From: an uncultured Pseudomonadales bacterium
Lineage (GTDB): Bacteria > Pseudomonadota > Gammaproteobacteria > Pseudomonadales > Pseudohongiellaceae
Reading direction: 5' to 3'
Length of the DNA stretch: 64,000 bases
NCBI GenBank assembly: GCA_943789485.1
Contig: CALSUH010000025.1
Coordinates: 1 to 64,000, forward strand
Notes under the pieces: generated by a model
Told to the model about the DNA's origin: nothing
Databases searched by the model: none
Seen by the model: the letters and a program-made list of their open reading frames with translations, nothing else
Made by a program: the position numbers and the translations under genes
Shown here: one piece after another, positions 19,024 to 29,006 of the stretch
How the letters are laid out: each line of letters starts with the position of its first letter
Numbering within the stretch: the stretch's first letter is position 1

Positions 19024-20101
19024 ATGAAGATGATTGATAAGCATATTCGCAACACTGTGTTCCTATCTATGCTAGTTGTGGTGCTGGTCACTCTGTCCTT
19101 AGATCTGGTATTCGCTTTAGCTGACGAGCTCCCAGATACCGATGAAAATTACTCGTTAAATGATGCGCTCAGTTATATCGTCCTAACAATCCCAACCAGC
19201 ATCTACGAGCTGCTACCATTCATAGCTTTGGGTGGAGCTTTGATTGGTCTTGGTATACTGGCTTCCAACAATGAGTTGGTAGTTATACAGGCTGCTGGAG
19301 TCAGTGTTTGGCGAATCGTCGGCTCGGTTCTGAAACCTACGCTTTCTATTATGCTGTTGAGTCTTCTTCTGGGGGGAATATGTCGCGCCTCCGTTGGAAC
19401 AGATTGCCCAGAGCAACAAGGCGGTTCAACTGAGTGGCAATGACTCGATTGCCTCAGAGCAAGGGACGTGGCGCAAAGTTGGCAATGAATATATTCACAT
19501 CAATGCCATCGAGCCTGGTGGTGAATTGCTTTACGGTGTGACGCGTTACGAAGTAGCTAGTAATCGCAATATCGTGTCTAGCAGTTTTGCAGAATTTGCG
19601 ACCTACATGGAAAAAGAAGGCGCCAGTTACTGGCAGCTTAGCAATGTGAGAGTGAGCAATTTTGGGGCCGGTGCGATCTCCGCTCAGAAATATCTGCAGG
19701 AGGATTGGCAGATTGATCTGTCGCCGGACTTGCTTTCGCTATTGTTAGTGGCGCCAAACAGACAGTCGATTTCGGGCCTTTATCGATTTGCACAATTCTT
19801 CGATGCCCAGGGCCTGGATTCGGCTACGTATTTTCTCGCGTTCTGGAAGAAACTGCTGCAACCCCTGGCAACGCTGATGTTAGTAATTCTTGCAATATCA
19901 TTCGTCTTCGGGCCGCTGCGGGAGTCGACTATGGGTTTTAGAGTGTTTGTGGCGCTAGGTATCGGCCTTGCGTTTACTATAGTGCAGCGCCTGATGGAGC
20001 CGGCGAGTTTGCTGTATGGGTTTAGCCCTTTGCTTGCGGTGCTGACGCCTATTTTTATCTGCGCCTTACTCGGGCTTTTTTTGATGAGGCGTGTGCGTTG
20101 A
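19024..20101 (+). pseudogene. lptG: LPS export permease LptG, split by a +1 frameshift in a G-run
   Basis: The partner permease of LptF. The first part (from 19024, MIDKHIRNTVFLSM, then LPFIALGGALIGLG) holds the first three helices. After the G6 run at 19371-19376 the frame changes and the protein goes on as EYVAPPLEQIAQSNKA, then the periplasmic domain and the last helices (LLQPLATLMLVILAISFVF, ending FLMRRVR). Removing one G restores a protein of about 358 residues, the normal LptG length. LptG is essential in most LPS-bearing bacteria and the sequence on both sides is well conserved. A sequencing error is therefore more likely than a true break. Confidence 0.9.
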
Positions 20102-20248
20102 TCTCCCCGTCACAAAAAGAACGAACTCTATTGTTAATTTGTTAGAAATAATCTGGATAGAGAATAATTGGTGAGTGCTTATTCAGTTTTAGAGCGCACT
20201 ATTCACAACCTGGAAGTTTTGCCGAAACTGTGGGAAAAATTTCCGTCG

Positions 20249-20325
20249 TAATAAGTAATAAGTAATAAGTAATAAGTAATAAGTAATAAGTAATAAGTAA
20301 TCAGTAATAAGTAATCAGTAAGTAG
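20249..20325 (+). repeat. Tandem heptamer repeat, unit TAATAAG, about 10 copies
   Basis: Ten consecutive 7-bp units cover 20249-20318: seven identical TAATAAG, then TAATCAG, TAATAAG and TAATCAG. A degenerate eleventh unit (TAAGTAG) ends at 20325. Seven is not a multiple of three and the unit contains TAA, so the array puts stop codons in all three forward frames. It lies between the end of lptG and a truncated gene at 20341. Copy number in such arrays often varies between strains by slippage. Confidence 0.95.
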
Positions 20326-20340
20326 TAGGGAAGTTACACA

Positions 20341-20523
20341 GTGCAGGATCGAATACCCACCGTGCTGCAAAGTGAATTGAACCCCGATCGATTGGTCGTT
20401 ATCGAATCCCCCTCACGAGACAATGCGCAGGCGTTTCTAACAGACTCAGAAGCACCGGCACTGTTTGCCATCGTGTATCAAACAATTACAAGCATTTTAT
20501 TGTTGTTTGATGGTGGCGAATGA
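20341..20523 (+). pseudogene. Truncated DUF1330-like gene fragment
   Basis: A 60-codon frame opening with a GTG at 20341. RLVVIESPSRDNAQAFL and the end SILLLFDGGE resemble the second half of small DUF1330 proteins (dimeric alpha-beta barrel fold). The usual first half, with a start like M-x-A-Y, is missing; the heptamer array lies where it should be. It is probably a 5'-truncated remnant. The family call is tentative, and it could also be an intact small protein of unknown type. Confidence 0.4.
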
Positions 20524-20533
20524 AAACTGTTGT

Positions 20534-21042
20534 CTAATCGAAAGGGCGATGAGACTTAGGTAACACTACCTTGCTGCGGGACACTCTTATCGTGCGCCGC
20601 ATCGCCATTCACTATCTAGATAGATTGCCACAGATAGCCCAGCCCGAAGATGAAGAATGCTGGCCAGGCAGCGATGAGGTAGCGAATCACTCCCTGCTTG
20701 AAATCGATAAGCGGGCCGCCATCGACGGACTCGACCTTGATCCGCCACGCGATCATGCCGCGCGTCTGGCCGCTGCGTAATCCAGAACCAGATATAGAAG
20801 CCACTGCCCGCTGGCTACCATGAGGGTAAACAGTATCGCGTCGAGTGAGTGGGTCGGTCTGCACGACGCCGTCGACTAGCTGATTCGACTCGGTGCCGAC
20901 GATGCGTTGCAGCAGGAAGCCCAGCACCATCCAGATGGCCGCGACCAGAAATCCATCGTAGAGCAGCGCGGCCAGGCGCCGCATCAAGCCCGCTCTTGGA
21001 AAGGGGCCCTGAGGCTTCGTTTACTCGTTTTACTTCAGTCAA
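20534..21042 (-). pseudogene. RDD-family membrane protein, broken by several indels
   Basis: Pieces in different frames line up to one RDD protein. The N-terminus is TEVKRVNEASGP from a TTG at 21042. Next come MRRLAALLYDGFLVAAIWM (the R-D-D start), then in other frames LFTLMVAS and FYIWFWITQR, then GQTRGMIAWRIKVES, FGLGYLW and a tail SKVVLPK to the stop near 20534. At least four or five small indels separate these blocks, yet each block keeps the family's residues. RDD proteins are small three-helix inner-membrane proteins of mostly unknown function. It follows pntB on the same strand. The breaks look like sequence errors in a poor-quality patch that also covers the end of pntB. Confidence 0.75.
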
Positions 21043-21067
21043 TGGTCTGGGTAGCTCTAGGGGACTC

Positions 21068-22510
21068 TTAGAGCTCTTTGGCGGCCTGAATCAACTCGCT
21101 TGCCGCCTTCTGTCCGTCGCCGAATAGCATCTTCGTGTTGTCGGCAAAGAACAGCGGATTTTCTACGACGCCGGAGAAGCCCGCGCCGCGTCCGCGCTTG
21201 ATAACGATGACGTTCTCCGAATCGATGGCATCGAGGATTGGCATGCCGAACAGCGGGCTAGCTGCTGTCAGCTCTTCGCCGATGGGTTCACGACATCGTT
21301 CGCCCCGATTACCAGTGCCACGGTCGTGTTCTTGAAGTCGGCAGTTAATGTCTTCCATGTCATAGATCATGTCATAGGGTACGCCCGCCTCGGCGAGCAA
21401 CACGTTCATGTGCCCTGGCATGCGGCCCGCGACAGGGTGGATTGCGAACTTCACGCTGACGCCTTTCTCGGTCAGAATTTGCGTGAGCTCCCAGATCTTG
21501 TGCTGCGCCTGGGGCTAACCGCCATGCCGTAGCCCGGGAATGATGACAACCTGGCTGGCGAAACGACATGAGAATGCCGGCGTCCTGAGCCTGAATCTCC
21601 TTCATGACCCCCTCGCTGCCGTCTGCGCTGTGGCTGCGGCCGCATCTGTGCCTACGCCAGCGAAGAACACATTCGCGACCGAGCGATTCATCGCCGTCGC
21701 CATTAGCTGTGTCAGCAGCGAGCCGGCCGAGCCGACAACGATGCCGGCGATGATCATCGCCGCGTTGCCGAGTACGTAGCCTTCGAAACCCACCGCGAGA
21801 CCAGTTAACGCATTAAATAGTGAGATGATCACGGGCATATCCGCGCCACCCACGGGAACGGTTATAAAGACGCCCAGCACTAAGGCCAGCAGATAGAAAA
21901 TGATGATCGTGTCGAGGCTATTGGTGAAGTAAATAGCAACACCAAAGCCTAGGGTAACGATTGCGAGCAGGGCGTTGATGACATGTTGCATCGGCAGCAA
22001 TTTGCTACGATTCAAGCGACCATCGAGCTTAGCCCAGGCGATGATGCTGCCGCTGAATGAGATTGTGCCGATGATGGCGCCAAGGATGCCCAGGACTGCC
22101 ACATCGGCACCGAGCATGTCGGCTACCGTTGCGCTTCCAGTTACATCGTGCGCGGCTTCGTTGCTTGCCTTGATCAATTCGACAGCGGCGATTGCAGCGG
22201 CTGCTCCGCCTCCCATGCCGTTGTACATGGCAATCATCTGTGGCATGTCGGTCATAGCGACTTTCTTGCCGCTATACCAGGCATAACCACCGCCTAGAGC
22301 TATTGCAATGATTATCAAGCCGATGTTAACGCTAACCTGATCGCTATCGAGTATTTGTGGCGACATGAACGTGGCTAGCGTTGCGAGCACCATGCCCGCA
22401 CCTGCCCAGAGTATTCCGCGTCTTGCGGTAACCGGGGAGCTCATCTGCTTGAGGCCTAGAATAAATAGAGCGGCTGCTATCAGATAGGCTGCTTGGATTA
22501 GTGTTTCCAT
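21068..22510 (-). pseudogene. pntB: NAD(P) transhydrogenase subunit beta (PntB), frameshifted in its C-terminal part
   Basis: Proton-translocating transhydrogenase beta subunit. It carries the membrane domain II and the NADP(H)-binding domain III. The first 290 codons from 22510 are intact: ETLIQAAYLIAAALFILGL, multiple helices, GADMPVIISLFNALTGLAVG, and AMNRSVANVFFAGVG. The NADP domain is then spread over several frames: KEIQAQDAGILMSF, then SQVVIIPG, YGMAV, KFAIHPVAGRMPGHMNVLL, and PIGEELTAASPLFGMPILD to the normal end. At least four small indels lie between about 21650 and 21300. The conserved blocks are undamaged, so errors in the sequence are likely. It follows pntAB by 1 nt. Confidence 0.92.
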
Positions 22511-22816
22511 CTAAGAATCCTCGCCTTTTGCTTTCTTGTCGCTGGGTCTAAACATCTCCAGCATGCGCTCGGTGACAACATAGCCACCTACTGCATTGCC
22601 AGCGCCTAACAGGACGGCAATAAAACCGATGACCTGTTGCGCGGTTGTTTCAGCGATGCCTAGCGCGACCATCGCGCCAACCAATACAATGCCGTGCACG
22701 AAATTTGATCCTGACATGAGAGGCGTGTGCAGAATAACTGGCACCTTGCTGATAATTTCGTAGCCCGTGAAGCCGGCTAGCATGAATATGTAGATTGCGG
22801 CGAGACCTTCGATCAT
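22511..22816 (-). CDS. pntAB: NAD(P) transhydrogenase subunit alpha part 2 (membrane part)
   Basis: A 101-residue membrane segment of the split alpha subunit. It has three helices: LAAIYIFMLAGFTGYEIIS, then FVHGIVLVGAMVALGIA, then VIGFIAVLLGAGNAVGGYVV, with a short charged tail. With PntB it forms the proton channel of the transhydrogenase. Its start overlaps the pntAA stop by 4 nt (ATGA) and its stop abuts the pntB start, so the three genes are one translationally coupled operon. Confidence 0.94.
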   Translation of the reverse strand: MIEGLAAIYIFMLAGFTGYEIISKVPVILHTPLMSGSNFVHGIVLVGAMVALGIAETTAQQVIGFIAVLLGAGNAVGGYVVTERMLEMFRPSDKKAKGEDS

Positions 22817-23946
22817 GAGGATGCTCCTTCTAGCTGTTCTTTGATGCCGGCATGGTGAATCTCACCGCCATGGGTGATAAGACTTGCGCTAAGGATCTCG
22901 TCTTCAAGATCGATATTGATGGCGCCATCTTGTATCAATAGTTCCAAAAAATTGAGCAGGTTCTTTGCGTATAATTCGCTGGCATGATTGCCAAGCATGC
23001 TAGGCACGTTTGCTGGGCCATAGATCTTTACGCCATTGTGCAGAATAGTCTCGTCAATTTTCGTCAGTTCACAGTTGCCACCGCCCTCAGCTGCGAGGTC
23101 CACGATAACGGAGCCGCCACGCATTCCTTCGACCATCTGTGTACTGATGATTAGAGGAGAAGGGCGCCCTGGTATCGCTGCCGTGCTTACTACTACATCC
23201 GCGGCTGCCACGTGTTTGGCAAGAATAGCTTGCTGTTGCTGGCGTTCTTCGTCAGTTAGCTCTCTTGCATAACCGCCTTCGCCTTCGGCTTTGATCTCAA
23301 TGTCGACAAATTTTGCGCCTAACGATTCGACCTGTTCTTTTACGGCGGCTCGAACATCATAGCCTTCCACTATCGCGCCTAGACGTCGAGCTGTGGCGAT
23401 GGCCTGGAGTCCGGCGACACCTGCACCGATAACTAAGACCTTCGATGGTCTGATCGTACCTGCGGCAGTCGTCAACATGGGGAAGAACTTGCCGAGTAGG
23501 TTGCTCGCTAGCAGTACGGCCTTGTAACCTGCAATGGAGGCCTGTGATGAAAGGGCATCCATGGCCTGCGCTCTGGATATTCGAGGAACTAATTCCATCG
23601 AGAACGCGCTGATTTTTTTCGCTTTGAGTTTGTTGAAGCGTTCCAGATCTGAGTGAGGATTAAGGTGTCCGATCAGGATCGACCCTTCCTTGAGCTGCTC
23701 AATTTGCTCGTTGGTAGCAGGATTCACTGTTAGGCAGATATCGGATTCGCCAAGAATTTCAGCGATCGATGCTGCAATCTCAGCATTCTCATAGTAGTCG
23801 TCGGTATAGCCCGCAAGCGCTCCGGCTCCGGTTTCCAGGGTTACCAGGATATCCTGCTTCGTGAGTCGATTTACGCTATCTGGCACTAATGCGACCCGCT
23901 GTTCGCCTTCGCGAACTTCTTTAGGGACACCGATTTTGATCGTCAT
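22813..23946 (-). CDS. pntAA: NAD(P) transhydrogenase subunit alpha part 1 (NAD-binding)
   Basis: The NAD(H)-binding domain I of the proton-driven transhydrogenase that makes NADPH from NADH. It has 377 residues and resembles alanine dehydrogenase. It starts TIKIGVPKEVREGEQRVAL. The Rossmann motif VLVIGAGVAGLQAIATARR is near residue 170, RAQAMDALSSQASIAGYKA is near 125, and RPSPLIIST is in the mobile-loop area. The frame is intact. First gene of the pntAA-pntAB-pntB operon. About 200 nt of upstream sequence separates it from the divergent isopropylmalate-synthase-like gene. Confidence 0.95.
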   Translation of the reverse strand: MTIKIGVPKEVREGEQRVALVPDSVNRLTKQDILVTLETGAGALAGYTDDYYENAEIAASIAEILGESDICLTVNPATNEQIEQLKEGSILIGHLNPHSDLERFNKLKAKKISAFSMELVPRISRAQAMDALSSQASIAGYKAVLLASNLLGKFFPMLTTAAGTIRPSKVLVIGAGVAGLQAIATARRLGAIVEGYDVRAAVKEQVESLGAKFVDIEIKAEGEGGYARELTDEERQQQQAILAKHVAAADVVVSTAAIPGRPSPLIISTQMVEGMRGGSVIVDLAAEGGGNCELTKIDETILHNGVKIYGPANVPSMLGNHASELYAKNLLNFLELLIQDGAINIDLEDEILSASLITHGGEIHHAGIKEQLEGASS

Positions 23947-24151
23947 ACTGAACCTCAGATGCTCAATTTCTCGTGAAGGGCGCAGTATATAACGATCCCC
24001 CTCAAGTGCAAGTTCGCGTAATTAATGACGTTTTCGGCTTATCTCTGCCTGCAGATTTTGCTAGAATCCGAGCCCCGCCAGACTCTATGGCCCACGTTAC
24101 ACTAGGCATCTCAGGACGCCTAATTCTTGATTTGTCATCAGGACATCCAGC

Positions 24152-25706
24152 ATGACTGCCCAAGCGCATCCCCGCCAGATCAGTTTGTTAGATACAACAC
24201 TGCGTGACGGCGAACAGACCCAGGGTGTTTCCTTTTCAGTTAACGAGAAGGTGAACATCGCCCGTGCACTTCTGCAATCCCTCAAGGTGGACCGCATCGA
24301 AGTCGCCCTCCGCCTGTGTGTCGGAGGGCGAGAAGCTTGCCGTGTCGCAGATTACCGAGTGGGCCGATTCGGTCGGCATGCTCGATCGTGTTGAGGTTTT
24401 GGGGTTCGTGGATCACAAGCGCAGCGTCGACTGGATCGCGAGTGCCGGCGGCAAGGTTATCAACCTCTCTCGCCAAGGGCAGCGAGAAACACTGCCGCGA
24501 ACAGCTGGGTAAGACACTGGCATGGGCACGTAGCGGACATCGAGAAAACAGCGAGCCTATGCAGCTCGAGCAGGGCCTGAGCGTGAATATGTATTTGGAA
24601 GACTGGTCCAACGGCTACGCGAATAGCCGAGACTATGTCATGGGGCTGGTTCAAGGCACCAAGCACTGCGGAATAGGCCACTACCTTTTGCCGGACACGC
24701 TAGGCCTGATGTCGCCCGCTGAGGTCACCGCCTCGCTTGACCGATATGCTCGAGAGCTTTCCGGATTTACACATTCGACTTTCATCCTCACAACGACTAT
24801 GGCCTGGCTACCGCGAATGTCATGGCGGCGGTGAACGCGGGGATCGATACCATTCACTGCACCGTGAATTGCTTGGGTGAACGCGCCGGTAACGCATCGC
24901 TTGCCGAAGTGGCCGTCGCGCTTGAAAGACAAGATGGGCATGCAGCTTGTCTATCGACGAGACGCGGATCGGCCTGCTGAGCCGCATGGTCGAGAACTTT
25001 TCCGGCAAGATGGATAGCCGCTAATACGCCGATCGTTGGGGACTGATGTTTTTACGCAGACCGCGGGTATCCATGCCGATGGGGATCTGAAGGGCGATCT
25101 TTACGTTACCGAACTCAGTCCCGAGCGCTTCGCGCGAAAGCGCGTCTACGCGCTCGGCAAGATGAGTGGCAAGGCTTCCTTGATCAACAACTCTCGACGA
25201 GTTGGGCATCAGCCTCTCCAAGGACGATCAGGCGAAGGTGCTAGAGCGGATCGTCAAGCTCGGCGATTCCAAGCACATCATCACCTCCGAAGACTCTGCC
25301 CTTCATCATCGCCGATGTGATGCAGAGTCGTGACTTTCATAACATAACGCTTCTCAATTGCTATATAAGCAGTGGCTTGAATGTAGAGAGTACGGCGAGT
25401 ATCCGTGTCGAGCTAGAGGGCAAGCAATTGCAGGGCTCGGGTTCGGGTAACGGTGGCTTTGCCGCCTTCTTCGATGCGATTGAAAAGTTGTTGGATGAGG
25501 GAAGCTTTAAGATGCCTGCGCTATTGGATTATGAGGTGCACATTCCCCGCGGTGGAAATATCGACGCACTAACGGAATGTATCATTACCTGGGAATGGCA
25601 GGAGCAGGAATTCAAGACTCGCGGTGTCGACTCGAATCAGGTGCTTGCCGGCGTTAAGGCTGCAATGCGCATGATTAATTTACGCATGCAGTCAGAAAAG
25701 CACTAG
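24152..25706 (+). pseudogene. Isopropylmalate/citramalate synthase-like enzyme (second LeuA type), many indels
   Basis: A DRE-TIM metallolyase of the LeuA/CimA superfamily, about 510 residues when pieced together. It starts at 24152 and reads LLDTTLRDGEQTQGVSFS (catalytic Arg and metal Asp), then in changing frames [68 protein letters not shown] (metal histidines), [13 protein letters not shown] and DVFTQTAGIHADGDLKG. The LeuA-type allosteric C-terminal domain is in one good frame from 25317. About eight to ten indels lie between 24300 and 25320. The retained blocks are unmutated, so errors are likely. It belongs to a different subfamily from leuA at 33492. leuB is convergent next to it, which supports a role in leucine or 2-oxoacid chain extension. 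Confidence 0.8.
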
Positions 25707-25750
25707 CAAGCCCTTTCCCTGTTCCTAGCTTTTCACTACCCGAATAGGGC

Positions 25751-26858
25751 CTATGCAGGAATAGGGGTCTTGTCTAATTCACTAACGACTAAGTCTCCAA
25801 ACGCTTGAGTGCTTATCATTTTTACGCCTTCTCCAGGCTTGGAAAGGTCGGGAGTAGAATTTCCCTGAGCGAAAACACTCTGCATCGCGTGCCAAACATT
25901 TTTTGCCTCGGCTTCTAGGCCAAAACTCATTTCAAGCATCATCGCTACAGAACCGATCATGGAATAAGGATTGGCTATGTTTTGGCCAGCAATATCGGGG
26001 GCAGATCCGTGGGATGGTTCGTAGTAGGCCTTGTCTGGTCCTAGGCATGCGAAGGCATGAGGCCAAGCGATCCAAGAATGCCGCCAGCTTGGTCACTCAA
26101 TATGTCGCCGAACATATTCTCCATGACCATCACGTCGAACTGGCCTGGGTTTAGACACATGTAGGTCGCCGCCGCATCGACCAAACTATGCTTCACTTCT
26201 ACTTCCGGATAATCTTGACCGACTTCTCCGAGAACTTCGTTCCATAGAACGCTAGATTTAAGAACATTCGATTTGTGGATGTTGTGGAGTACCTTCTTAC
26301 GCTTCATCGAGGTTTCGAAGGCGACCTTCGCGATATCCGCTATTTGGTCTTCATCGTACTCAAGCATTTCGTTGACGTAACGTTTTCCCTGCGCATTGAT
26401 GCCGGTCTCTTTCTTGCCGAAATACAATCCGCCGACAAGCTCGCGAATAATGATGAAATCGATTCCGTCACCGATGATTTCTGGCTTCAGCGGAGAGAAG
26501 TGCGAGAGGTCCTTCGGAAGATAGACGGGCCTATATTGGCGAAGGTGTTGTAACGGCGCCTAAGTGGCAGCAACGCACCGCGCTCAGGCTGCATGTCCAC
26601 AGGAATCTTCTTCGACTCCTCGTGATTGAGCCCTATCGGTCCTTTTAAGATCGCATCGGCAGAATCACATAGCGCCTTGGTGGCTTCAGGAAACGAATGT
26701 CCATGGTCGAAGTAGGCGTTGGCGCCGAACGCACCGTGTTGTAAATCGAATTCGATGTTATTGCGCGAAGCGACGAGGTTTAGAATTTTTACCGCCTCGG
26801 CAGTAATTTCAGGGCCGATTCCATCTCCATCTAGCAGTGCGATCTTATATGCGGTCAT
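25751..26858 (-). pseudogene. leuB: 3-isopropylmalate dehydrogenase, two frameshifts
   Basis: Oxidises and decarboxylates 3-isopropylmalate in leucine synthesis, using NAD. Three pieces join. The first, from 26858, is TAYKIALLDGDGIGPEI to PERGALLPLRRRYNTFANI. The middle part, in a new frame from about 26540, has FIIIRELVGGLYFGKKETG, NIHKSNVL, VDAAATYMCLNPGQFDV (metal Asp region) and [21 protein letters not shown]. After a second shift near 26060 the last part is [18 protein letters not shown] with [15 protein letters not shown] to the end. The total is about 365 residues, which is normal. The two breaks leave all motifs intact. leuC and leuD are not in the window. Confidence 0.88.
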
Positions 26859-27060
26859 GTTCTATCCTTGCCTGAAATATCTGAGCTAAAGCCCTAAAAA
26901 GTTGAGTGTTAATTGCTAGCCTCAGTCAAGTGTTGACTGTCGGCTTCGTCAAAGAGGCGCGTAATTTACCATGCCGCCTATTTAGGGAACAAGTACAAGA
27001 CCTATCGAGGGCGTTAGAGTTTGTTGATTGGATACTAATACGGCAGGCAGAGGAGCTTTA

Positions 27061-27249
27061 TTAACGAGGAATACTCGCCGTTAGTTGAGTGCGGCGGAGC
27101 ACTACAGAAACCTGGCGGATAAAAATAAGGGTGAGGATGATAACAACCACGTAGACCGCGCCGTCACCTATTTCCAAGCCGAAAAAGCGCTTAGTTTTCT
27201 CTTTCCCCGTATTCGTCTCGGTCTCATCGTTTTCTTCATTGAAACTCAT
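27061..27249 (-). CDS. Small single-pass membrane protein, unknown
   Basis: 62 residues from the ATG at 27249, which has a good GGGAGAA site 6 nt upstream. A longer frame starting at 27369 lacks such a site. The acidic, hydrophilic start (SFNEENDETETNTGKEKTK) is followed by one helix (AVYVVVIILTLIFIRQVSV) and a short basic end. No family is recognised. The gene stands alone between leuB and tRNA-Leu, on the same strand as both. It is a plausible small protein because of its ribosome-binding site and its clear helix. Confidence 0.5.
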   Translation of the reverse strand: MSFNEENDETETNTGKEKTKRFFGLEIGDGAVYVVVIILTLIFIRQVSVVLRRTQLTASIPR

Positions 27250-27431
27250 GGTGTTCTCCCTTTCTGAAAAGAGGTCTACGTAGGTCTTTTTTTGTTTCGC
27301 TTTTTCTCGCTCTAGCGAGTTAGCGATAGGTGTATGTGCTTCAATTGCTAAGCAGACATTAACACTCAAGACCTATATCGGCAAACTAAGCGAGTAATTC
27401 ACATCAACAGCCTAAGTTGATGTAATACGAA

Positions 27432-27518
27432 TGGTACCAGTGGACGGGCTCGAACCGTCACTCCCGTGAAGGAACCGGATTTTGAATCCGGCGTGTCTAC
27501 CAATTTCACCACACTGGC
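27432..27518 (-). tRNA. tRNA-Leu (anticodon CAA)
   Basis: An 87-nt class II tRNA with encoded CCA. The acceptor pairs GCCAGTG with CACTGGT (one G-T at the end), followed by A and CCA. The anticodon loop is TTCAAAA, giving CAA, which reads UUG leucine codons. A D-arm with GGTAGACA, a long variable arm (about 13 nt) and a T-arm with GGTTCGAGCCC are present. No integrase or duplicated 3' end is seen beside it. Confidence 0.95.
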
Positions 27519-27764
27519 AATAATCGAACTCTGGTCGGTAAAGGATATTAAGCGCGGCCCCTGTCATGTCCTTATAAGAAATGCCGCCTAGCCAGACTAG
27601 CCGGGCATTATACCAATTGCGCCTGATCCTGCAATTGATCTCTCGCCTGGATGAGTCTGCGCCAAGCGGTGAAAAAACCCACGCATTCGCTAGCGCTTTC
27701 CCTAGCGAGGATTATTCTATAGGCTGCCATCCTTCCAAATTGATCAATAGTGTTGTGCAAAGTA

Positions 27765-28817
27765 ATGCAAATCAGTGATTTCCAGTACGATCTTCCCCAA
27801 GAGTTAATAGCCAATTACCCCGCGAATAAGCGCAGTGAGAGTCGACTATTGTGTCTGGATGCGTCTACCGGAAAACTCCTGCATAGGACGCTTCGAGCAG
27901 CTGTTGGACTTCCTAGAGCCCGAGGATCTTTTAGTTTTTAACAATACTCGGGTAATTCCTGCTCGCCTATTTGCACAGAAAGAATCTGGCGGCAAAGTAG
28001 AAATACTGATCGAGCGTATGCTGGACACGAACAAGGTCATGGCGCAGTTACGCGCCAGCAAATCACCCAAGCCAGGTACACGACTACTATTCAAGTCAGA
28101 GAAGGGGGGCGATTCCCGGGGGCAGTGGTCGAGGGAAGAGAGAATGAATTTTTTCTGTTGAGTTTTGATGCTAATGTCGATGTTCCTGCGCTTCTCGTGC
28201 GCGAAGGGCATATACCGCTGCCTCCTTATATAAGACGCAAGGATGAGGAGGTAGATGCCGAGCGCTATCAGACGATCTATGCCCAGAAGGCGGGAGCTGT
28301 AGCGGCTCCTACAGCGGGATTGCATTTCGATGAGGACTTGTTTGCGGCACTGCTGGCTAAGGGTGTGGACACAGCTTATCTTACCTTGCATGTTGGGGCA
28401 GGAACCTTTCAGCCTATCCGCGTCGATAATGTTCTCGAGCATAAGATGCATAAAGAGCTTGTTGACGTTGATGAGAAGGTCTGCCAACAGGTCGCGGCTT
28501 GCAAGGAGCGAGGAGGTCGTGTCATTGCCGTTGGCACGACAACGGTGCGAAGTCTCGAAAGTGCAGCTAAGGATTCACCACTGGCGCCGTTTCATGGTGA
28601 AACCGATATTTTCATCTACCCGGGATATGACTTTCAGGTAGTGGATGCCATGGTGACGAATTTTCATCTATCTGAATCCACATTGTTGATGTTGGTTAGC
28701 GCATTTTCCGACAAAGACATGTTGCTAGGCGCCTATAAACAGGCGGTAGAGAAGAAATACCGTTTTTACAGCTACGGAGACGCAATGTTTATTCATCACT
28801 CTTGTGAGCGCGTCTAG
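27765..28817 (+). pseudogene. queA: tRNA preQ1(34) S-adenosylmethionine ribosyltransferase-isomerase, two frameshifts
   Basis: Makes epoxyqueuosine in the wobble position of GUN-anticodon tRNAs by transferring the ribosyl part of SAM. It starts at the ATG at 27765 ([18 protein letters not shown]). The frame changes near 27888 (then [25 protein letters not shown]) and again in the G-rich stretch 28104-28122, after which [41 protein letters not shown] and [19 protein letters not shown] follow to the normal end. The total is about 350 residues, as expected. All motifs are preserved, so the breaks look like sequence errors. tgt does not follow it here; mdh does, after a 190-nt gap. Confidence 0.9.
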
Positions 28818-28865
28818 TCACGGATCAAAACGACCTAGAAAGACGCGATGCACTAGCTTGGCATC

Positions 28866-28894
28866 TCTCATTCTCAGGCAGATTCTGCTATACT
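28866..28894 (+). promoter_or_regulatory. Extended -10 promoter upstream of mdh
   Basis: TGCTATACT at 28886-28894 is a good extended -10 element (TGnTATACT). The -35 position (about 28866-28871) is weak, as is common with extended -10 promoters. The leader of about 110 nt before the mdh ATG contains two copies of ATTTGTTAGTAA, at 28927-28938 and 28945-28956, spaced 18 bp apart. They may bind a regulator. Confidence 0.45.
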
Positions 28895-29006
28895 GCGCGG
28901 CCCTAAGAATTTGAAATGAACTAGCTATTTGTTAGTAACCCGATATTTGTTAGTAAGCAGATAGTAACTAAAACCCTATTGTTAACTAGAAGGATTGAAT
29001 CGAAAA

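Noticed and set aside
20249-20325. CRISPR array
   Set aside because: The repeats are directly adjacent 7-mers with no spacers and no cas genes are near.
24152-26858. True leucine-pathway pseudogenes showing leucine auxotrophy
   Set aside because: All catalytic blocks are undamaged between the breaks, and the same pattern hits essential genes in this window, so sequence error is the better explanation.
27432-27518. tRNA-Leu as an integration site of a mobile island
   Set aside because: No integrase, no duplicated tRNA end and no foreign gene block on either side; the flanks are housekeeping genes.
28818-29006. Riboswitch in the leader of mdh
   Set aside because: Only a promoter and short direct repeats are seen; no known riboswitch core or terminator/antiterminator pair could be drawn.
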